In this document: piece after piece, positions 50,205 to 64,000 of the stretch
Layout of the letters: each line of letters opens with the position of its first letter
How positions within the stretch are numbered: position 1 is the first letter of the stretch
Assembly: GCF_020085105.1 (NCBI RefSeq)
Contig: NC_058051.1
Coordinates: 25,329,455 to 25,393,454, forward strand
Direction of reading: 5' to 3'
Length of the DNA: 64,000 nt
Origin: Siniperca chuatsi
Taxonomy: Eukaryota; Chordata; Actinopteri; Centrarchiformes; Sinipercidae
The notes under the pieces: model-generated
Database searches by the model: none
The model's input: the letters and a program-made list of their open reading frames with translations, nothing else
What the model was told of the DNA's origin: nothing
Translations under genes and position numbers: made by a program

Positions 50205-51302
50205 CTTTAAAGACACACTCCAGCCATTTTAGCATTGCACTTTCATTAGGTTGGGGGACTCAGCAGCAGAGGCTGAGATATCCTGATTTTTAGTCACTAG
50301 CATGGGTCAAACCCCAAAAACACTATCCTACAATTCCCACAGCGCAACTCATTATGCAGCATAGACCAGACAGGCACATACGGGTACTTAAAACGTCACG
50401 GCCGCGCCTCTTTTTGGGGGATAGAAAACAGAAGATCCTATAGATGTCAATGCAATTTGAGTGTTTGGATTACAAGTTTGTATGGACTTTTATAGACATG
50501 TTTGATGGCCAGATATTGCTCATCCAGACATCTACACATATTTGATCAAATCGTTTGTTTTAGTTGGACGTGGCAGCCATGTTTGCATCACTGATGCTGC
50601 TATAACGTTACTGTATGATTGTACTCCAGCAGCCTCCCACTCAAGCTAGCTATCCATCAGTAGCAACTAGTTACCAGCATCATTTAGTTATTTACCACAC
50701 TGACAGTGAATGTTCATCAGTATCTTATGTGCCTCAAATCTCAGTGTGAAACATTTTGGTTATTAATACGGCTGTTTCTAGTTTCACAGTAGTTTCTCAC
50801 GTTTTGTGAAAGCACGATTCTTTCCTTGGCACTTGGCGTTTGATGAGGCGATGCCGGTCTGGTCCATCTTTCATTAGACCCTCCCCATCTGGTACCCATG
50901 TCTTTCAAACTCCACCCACAAGTTTGTAATGGCATCTTTCTGTTGAAAATGTGAAGCAGAGTAGGGATTTCTGGCACAACTTCACCTACTTCCAAGGTGC
51001 ATCATGGAGAAGGTAAAAAGTCATAAGAGGTCTTCAGCAACACTTGTAGTATAAACAACTTTAACTTTATAGTGAGACCAATGTCAGCTTGTGGCCTTCA
51101 TCAGGGTTTTCATATAACACAATTAAGCTGTTTTTTATACTTCAAGTGCTGCTGGAGTTTTGACCACAGTTATAAACTTTAAAAAGCAACTTTCACAGCC
51201 ACAGAAGACAATATACAACTGTTTTCACAAACTCTTAAAGTAGTACTCTTCATGACAAGTAAACTGATCTTCATGTGTAAAACTGGTGGAGTGTCACTTT
51301 AA
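50205..51302. mobile_element. 1.1-kb element with inverted ends, family unknown
   Basis: Left end TTTAAAGACACACTCCAGCC; right end, reverse complement, TTAAAGTGACACTCCACCAG, continuing TTTTACACATGAAG. Short ORFs inside show no transposase motif I recognise. A small relative lies at 63825-63956, and a half copy may lie near 53515-53580. Confidence 0.6.
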
Positions 51303-53838
51303 CTGGTCGGATCAGTAAATTTTTTACTAGAGCTAAATATGAAAATCAAAGGTTTATATTTAATGATGTAACTCCACCACTAGTTTCCAGTACAGGAGTC
51401 CAACATACTATAATTAATTTTTAGTGCAGCCTTTCTCCAACTTTTGATGAATGAGCTTCTCTCTGAAATGTTTTATTTAGCAAATTGATGCATGTTAAAG
51501 CCCCTGAAAACTTGAATCTCTCTATAACGTTAAACATTCATGACTAAATTAGCAAAAAATTAAAGTTTACGTTTGGAAGAAAAACTTCCTTAGTTATCAT
51601 TTATTCAGAGTTTAACACTCAAATACTAATCTGCTTCATCAGGACTGTGTGGGTGTCATTGGATCAGATTTCACAGATAGTGCCTGGCAACATTTGCAAA
51701 CAAACCACACAACTGTCATCAGAGTTTGATTCAAATGTTGCTCACCTTTTATTGGTGCATGGAAATACAGTACGGGACATCACCTTTTTTCCAACTGAGG
51801 ACCTCCCACTTCAAACCATTAAGAAAAGCATGGGGAAAAATCTTTCATGTAAAATAACCAAGAATCTTCATGTTGGACCCCATTGCTCATAATAAGAAGC
51901 TGATTGAGAAAATGTGTTTTCAGGTCCTTTAAGCTTTCATATGTAAGCTGTTATTTTTATTTCTTAATGAATCTTTTATAATCAAGCACCACTGTGTTGA
52001 CATGTGGTTTTGGATCTGTTAGACCCATGAAGCTAATGGAAAACTTTTATGGACTGTACGTAGGGGTTGATAAAACACACAGCTGTCCAGTTCCTAAATA
52101 AGAGGTTCCAACTGTATAACTGAGCTGTCCATTAACAAGCTACTGGGTGGAAATTATGAGCAGCGGCTTCAGGAAAGAGGCTTTTACAGCTACAAAGAGA
52201 TAATATAACCTTTAAGGTATATCAGCTCACTGCTGCTGGGAAACCAAATGCAGAATGTTTATCTCAGATGCAGATTGTGAGGCGCGTTTTTCAATTTGCA
52301 TTTATTCAAGTGTTCACTGTAGTTGTTGAGGGTGATGGCTGTTAACTCACCTTGGACAGTTTTGTTTCCTCTTGTTGGCCCTGTGTGCAAAACTCACTAT
52401 TTTGTGGGACATTTTACAAGTAAAGGATAGTTTTTATTTGTAACGTTTGACCCTGAACTCTTCTGTAAGTCACACCTGTTGTCTCCTGAGGCAGGTGTCC
52501 AGTCTAGCGGTTTATTTTATTGCACGTTACCTGTTCTCTCTCTTTATTAAACACAAACACTGATAGACAAACATGGAGATAATCACATGCATATGATGCT
52601 GTCTTTTTTTAACCTTGCAGTTGGTTGTGTTCTCCTATCTTTATGGTGGATTTCCGGCACATTTGTCACCCACATCCTGTGCCTTGACGGCCCACTCAAG
52701 CTCCTATCCCTCTATCAGATACAACATACACAACTCTAAAATGCCACACTGGCCACCCACACTCTCTGCTTCAAACGGGTTAATTTCTTGCATGAGACCA
52801 ACATTTTTTTTTGTCTGGTGTCTTTTCTATGCACATATTTGTACTTCTTTCTTTTTAAACAATAGGAACATCTGATCCATTAATTTAAACGGGGGCACTA
52901 ACGGCCAGTCAGAAGCTGTGACGCACGCCAGGCTTGAGAAATAGCACTCTGGTCTGAGATGTTTCGCCACAGATGCTCAGCTTTGTCTTACAGGCCTTTC
53001 CGCTTCCTCTTCTCAAAACTCATTTCTCATCACTGACAGGCAGTAACAGGACTGGAGCAGTAGGTTCAAGTCTTTGGTAACTGTGTCTTTAAGACTGCAA
53101 ATTCAGTGATCGAAGCTTCAAATGCATTCGCTTCACTTTTAATGATTTCTGGTTCTTTTCACGCAGTTCCCTTTACCTGTCACATGACTATCACATGCAT
53201 GGTTTGCAGAGCATTTAATACAAGTGCAGACGTTGAGATAAATCTGTTTCTGTTGTGTCGGCTTGTTCATTTACATACAATACTTTTGACTCTATAATCA
53301 GTAAGAAGTGAAGGGACAAACCAGGTTGGCACCAAAACAAAAATGTGAGCAAAAAGAGTAAGAAATGCAGCAGTGATGTAGGCAATGGATGGAGTTCCAA
53401 GGTCAAGGTGCCCCTAGGCTAGAGTGTCTTTATAAAGCGACATAGTCATAGTTTAGTAAAAAGTATGGATGTTTTTTTCCCTCCTGATCTTGGCCGAGTC
53501 CTTAATTATTAAAAAATTCTACTGATTTAGCATTGAACTCCTATAACACTGTCAGACTCACGGTGGACAGTTTTTAAAGCGTTGCAGTGGAACCAGAGAT
53601 ATTCCATTTCCTAAAAGAAAGCGAGATTTTCTTGTTGGAAAATTGTTTCGGAAAATCATGTCCAGGTCACACTCAGAGTCAATGGACTTCACCATCCCTG
53701 CAGTCATGCCAAGGCTGGAATTTGTCTGACCAGGGAAAATATTACAGTAGATATGATGTGACCTGATGTACATGAAAGGCAAGATATGAAACAGTAAACA
53801 GACTCCCTAAGATAGAAGATTTTGTTCATTTTATTTAT

Positions 53839-54056
53839 TGCTGCAATGACTAGTTGATAAATCGATTAGTTGATCGAAAAATAATCAAGCAAAAGAAAAA
53901 ATGCTAAACATTTGATGGTTGCAAGTTCTTAAATGTGAGAATTTGCTGCTTTTTTGCACTGCGCTCTCATGTTTTATAGACAAAATGATTAATCAATTAA
54001 TCTAGAAAATGATCGGCCGATTAATTAATAATAAAAATGAATTATTTGCAGCCCTG
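53839..54056. mobile_element. TAGGGCTGCAAC-type MITE
   Basis: Left TTGCTGCAATGACTAGTTGA and ATAAATCGATTAGTTGATCG; right CATTTTTATTATTAATTAATCG in reverse with the closing GCAGCCCTG. Same family as 5979-6271 and 63442-63726. Confidence 0.65.
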
Positions 54057-55009
54057 ATCTCCACTAAATGATTGCAAGTTTGAACTTAAGATTTGATACA
54101 TTGTGCAGAAAAGGGAGTTTTTAGTTGCAGCATTTTGTTTTTAGACACCAGTATGTCATTTAGGTGATTGTATGAAGAGTTTTTAGAACACAACGCCGTT
54201 TGGAGCATGCATTTTCAGTTTTTGGTGTTTGAGTTGGGCCTTTTCATCAAAACATAGATGAAAAACTGTAATCCAGCCATTCTCAACATAATAAAAATGA
54301 TCATACATTCTAGTGACAATGAAAAGATGGTAACAAAGTCAAATTTAAGAAGCGGTCTTTCTAGTATTTTAATAAGAATGACTTAATTAAAATACTGGAA
54401 AAACAGCACAAGAAGCAGAAACTGAACTCTGCAGTTCATGCTCTAACTTACGGCTGCACAGAAAACAAATTCACCACAGTCTTTGAATCAACTGTGGTGT
54501 TTAAGCAGTGGGGCGACATCCAAACATTTGCAACAGTATTATTGACTAGCCATCCCCCTATACTAACCTCCCACTGGGTTAATTGCTGAGCACCAACTGC
54601 ACCCTCTGGGCCCTCTGTCTCTGTTAAATGGCCCTTTCACACATTGTTTTTAGTGTACATTCATCTTGAATAATTATCCCCTCGTTATGCATTCAGCCCA
54701 TTCTCTAAACCCATGTTTCAAGCATCAGCAAGCTTGCATAACAATCCCTTATGTCAGCGTCCTTTCCAACCCCCCCCCCCCTTCTCCTTAATGTGCTCAC
54801 AACAGTCAGAGGAGAGCATGAAGAGTGCCCGGCTCTAACACATGGCCACATACCATCGCTCACCATCATCAACACTCCTGACGCATCTGTGAATAAGCGG
54901 CAGAGGACAAAAGGGATCAACGCCGCAGAGCCAACAGAGAGAGTGACCACCATGACCTCATGGGTCAGCTGGGAGCCAGGAATGAAAAGACTCCGAACAA
55001 CCCCCGCCC

Positions 55010-55019
55010 AACACACACA

Positions 55020-55062
<43 letters not shown>
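55010..55062. repeat. (CA)n microsatellite
   Basis: About 26 CA units with one GCGC interruption, downstream of tamalin. Two overlapping ORFs that run through it are artefacts of the repeat. Confidence 0.95.
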
Positions 55063-55067
<5 letters not shown>

Positions 55068-55556
55068 AAGCTCTCTGAAGCCACCATGGGAATATGGGAG
55101 CTTGGAAGAGGAGGAATCGGCATTCGTCTGCAGGAGCTGAAAGAAAGCGGTTGTGTTTGGAATTTTTGGGTCATGCCTTTCTCCGCACATTCCTTACTAT
55201 TCTCCCAACAATAAACTGTGTCATAGCTGATACAACAGCCTCCATTCTGGATACCTTGCACCACAAAAAGCCACAAACCATCCGAAGCCACAGACTAACC
55301 TCCAAAACTCGGGTGATAACATTCTTAAACTGAGGAAGAGTTGTGGAACTATGAAGACTTAATATATTTAAAGGTATCACATGGAGTATTCAACAGGGGA
55401 AATTACAAACAGATTGTGTGTACACTTGAGGTCTCAGCACTAATTTAAGTTTGGCAGCTACAATTCCCACAAACCATTGTGGCTGGAGGAACAAAATAGC
55501 TTTTCTTGCAAGTTCTGCACAAAATAATGAGCATATAATCTGTAGTTGCCACATAT

Positions 55557-55562
55557 TTTATT
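55557..55562 (-). terminator. tamalin: Candidate tamalin poly(A) signal
   Basis: AATAAA on the minus strand about 470 bases after the tamalin stop. A second copy at 55684-55689 lies closer to the stop and could be used instead. Confidence 0.4.
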
Positions 55563-56029
55563 TTTAGGAACCGTGACTTAGGCGGAAAAAAATAAAACAG
55601 GATCAATCTGAATCGTCTAAAGTAGATAACAAATGTGTCTCTTACAAAATGCTGTGTTTGCACAATCACAATGATAACGGGTCATTTATTCAGCTGTCGA
55701 AATAACAGTCAGAGCATGCAGTAAAAACTGAAAAATCCTTCATTCCGACACGTTAAAATAAATAAATAACTTAAAGAACAAAACAAATGGAAACAAAAGT
55801 TATGTACAGCTGTGAAACACAGAAGGCTACAGAACGTAGCCAAATGTTCATTGGTCTACCCATTCAAACATGGAGAGGTGCAACTATAGAGCCATTACAC
55901 TTTGGTCTCAGCCTCTTCACTCTTTGGGGCTACTTGCACTTTTTTCTTTGGCAGTTTTTTTTTTTCACTGGTGCTTTAAGTCTTGGGTTGGTTCACTGTT
56001 TAGTTTAGGTGAACAGCTCTGTTTGCTGC

Positions 56030-63084
<7,055 letters not shown>

Positions 63085-63441
63085 CTGGAAAAAAGAAAGA
63101 GATTTTGTCATTTTTATTTCAACTAACTCTTTTCTGTATATACTGCAGCTATCACAACTTCTTTTATATCCTCAGATTTCTGCGAAACAACTGAGTAAAA
63201 TGAATGTGAGCTGTATGATTAAGTGCTTCCAGACTCTGAGGAGCATCTATTTTAAGTCTTTTTTCAAGCAAAAATGCTAGAACTTTGATGGTTGCAGGTT
63301 CTCAAATGTGAGAAATCGCTTCTTTTCTTGGTGTTGCATTAAAAGCTGTGGTTTGATAAATTAAGTGGTGCATATTTACCTTGTGATAGAGTGGTAGAAT
63401 CAAGAGGAGAAAAAAAAGCACAAAAAGGCATGTAATCAACG

Positions 63442-63726
63442 CAGAGCTGAAGTGATTAGTCAAGTAATCAGCAACTATTTGGATAATTGATTAGTCATTT
63501 TAGTCATTTTTCAAGCAAAAATATTCACAGGTGTCTGCTTTATATAATTGTAAATTGAATATTTTGGGGTTTTGAACTGTTGGTTGGACAAAACAAGAAC
63601 TGAAGACGTCACTTTGGGCTCTAGGATATTGTGATCGTCATTTTTCACTGTATTCTGGTGTTTTACAGACCAAATGATTAATCGAATAATTGAAAAACTG
63701 TGAAAATAATCGTGAGTTGCAGCCCT
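63442..63726. mobile_element. TAGGGCTGCAAC-type MITE in tamalin intron
   Basis: Left AGAGCTGAAGTGATTAGTC; right, reverse complement, CAGGGCTGCAACTCACGATT. Interior motif GGTTGGACAAAACAAG matches the complement of TTTGTCCAACCAACA in the 5979-6271 copy. Confidence 0.65.
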
Positions 63727-63824
63727 GCTTTCAGGGTTATCCTCTCAGGGATTGGATATTTTTATGTATGAAATCGCCTTGAAAGACAACCTAAAACCTC
63801 ACAATGTCAAAACAGAATTAAAAA

Positions 63825-63956
63825 GGAGTACTCCACTGATTTAGCATCACACTCCTCTAACATTGTTGGACTCATGAGGGACTTTTTCCACACATGCAGT
63901 AGTGCTGCCCAAGACCTGTAAACAGACTCTGATGTGTAAAATCTGTGGAGTTCCCC
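63825..63956. mobile_element. Short element with GGARTACTCCACTGATTT ends
   Basis: Left GTACTCCACTGATTTAGCAT; right, reverse complement, GAACTCCACAGATTTTACAC. Terminal similarity to the 1.1-kb element at 50205-51302 suggests a deletion derivative of the same family. Confidence 0.55.
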
Positions 63957-63992
63957 AATAAAAGCAAAGAAATATGGGATTTTATAGCTTAC

Positions 63993-64000
63993 CCATCAGC
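63993..64000 (-). other. tamalin: Possible end of the preceding tamalin exon
   Basis: On the minus strand the window begins GCTGATGG followed by GTAAGC, a good 5' splice donor. The next exon (63084) starts with one base that completes a codon, so a donor leaving two bases (GG) would fit the frame. Eight bases are too few to prove it. Confidence 0.3.

Larger units (their letters stand above)
36110..55550. other. Gene-free interval between tamalin and nr4a1
   Basis: About 19.4 kb with no exon I can support. The longest uninterrupted frame (37897-38445, 182 codons) has no recognisable domain. It contains LINE and SINE tails, MITEs and microsatellites, listed separately. Unique-looking stretches at 46.1-48.1 kb, 49.1-50.1 kb and 51.6-53.4 kb show nothing I can name; distal enhancers of nr4a1 or tamalin could lie here. 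Confidence 0.6.

Noticed and set aside
54705-55291. Four overlapping ORFs of 84-161 codons
   Set aside because: They run through the CA/TG microsatellite, which is free of stops in several frames; the encoded Cys-Val or His-Thr runs are not real protein.

Overview
The window looks like nuclear DNA of a teleost fish, probably a percomorph. Its genes have many short exons with GT-AG introns and encode vertebrate proteins. The introns and spacers are full of short inverted-repeat transposons and LINE/SINE tails typical of fish, plus CA/TG and TA microsatellites. I found no bacterial, phage or CRISPR signal and no new multi-gene system. The content is five ordinary vertebrate genes in a repeat-rich setting. 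Exon borders were read by eye from splice signals, reading frame and family similarity.

Layout. (1) 1-2.4 kb: no gene recognised. (2) 2.4-11.5 kb, plus strand: cd63, a tetraspanin of late endosomes, lysosomes and exosomes; 240 residues in seven coding exons, ending in the lysosomal signal GYEVM. (3) 13.06-19.43 kb, minus strand: letmd1, a mitochondrial LETM1-domain protein; 361 residues in nine coding exons. cd63 and letmd1 point at each other. (4) 19.4-21.7 kb: the spacer between the divergent genes letmd1 and gtsf1, with a tandemly duplicated unit of about 0.2 kb. (5) 21.70-24.96 kb, plus strand: gtsf1, a piRNA-pathway protein with two CHHC zinc fingers; 178 residues. A Tc1-like element lies in intron 2. 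(6) 25-31 kb: gene-poor and repeat-rich. (7) 32.13-35.8 kb, minus strand: nr4a1 (Nur77), an orphan nuclear receptor; 573 residues in six coding exons, with an untranslated first exon and a compact TATA/CRE/CArG-like promoter. (8) 36-55.5 kb: an apparently gene-free interval with LINE, SINE, MITE and microsatellite sequence. (9) 56.03-64 kb, minus strand: tamalin (grasp), a PDZ scaffold; its N-terminus is missing because the gene runs off the right edge.

The five genes do not form one pathway. tamalin followed by nr4a1 in the same orientation matches the human 12q13 arrangement, and letmd1, gtsf1 and cd63 are also human 12q13 genes, so the window is a compacted version of that conserved block. 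The points most worth a second look are regulatory: a tamalin 3' splice site built from TG repeats, a CA repeat just after a letmd1 5' splice site, the duplicated unit in the letmd1/gtsf1 spacer, the nr4a1 immediate-early-type promoter, and several inverted-repeat elements, including one unassigned palindrome in cd63.
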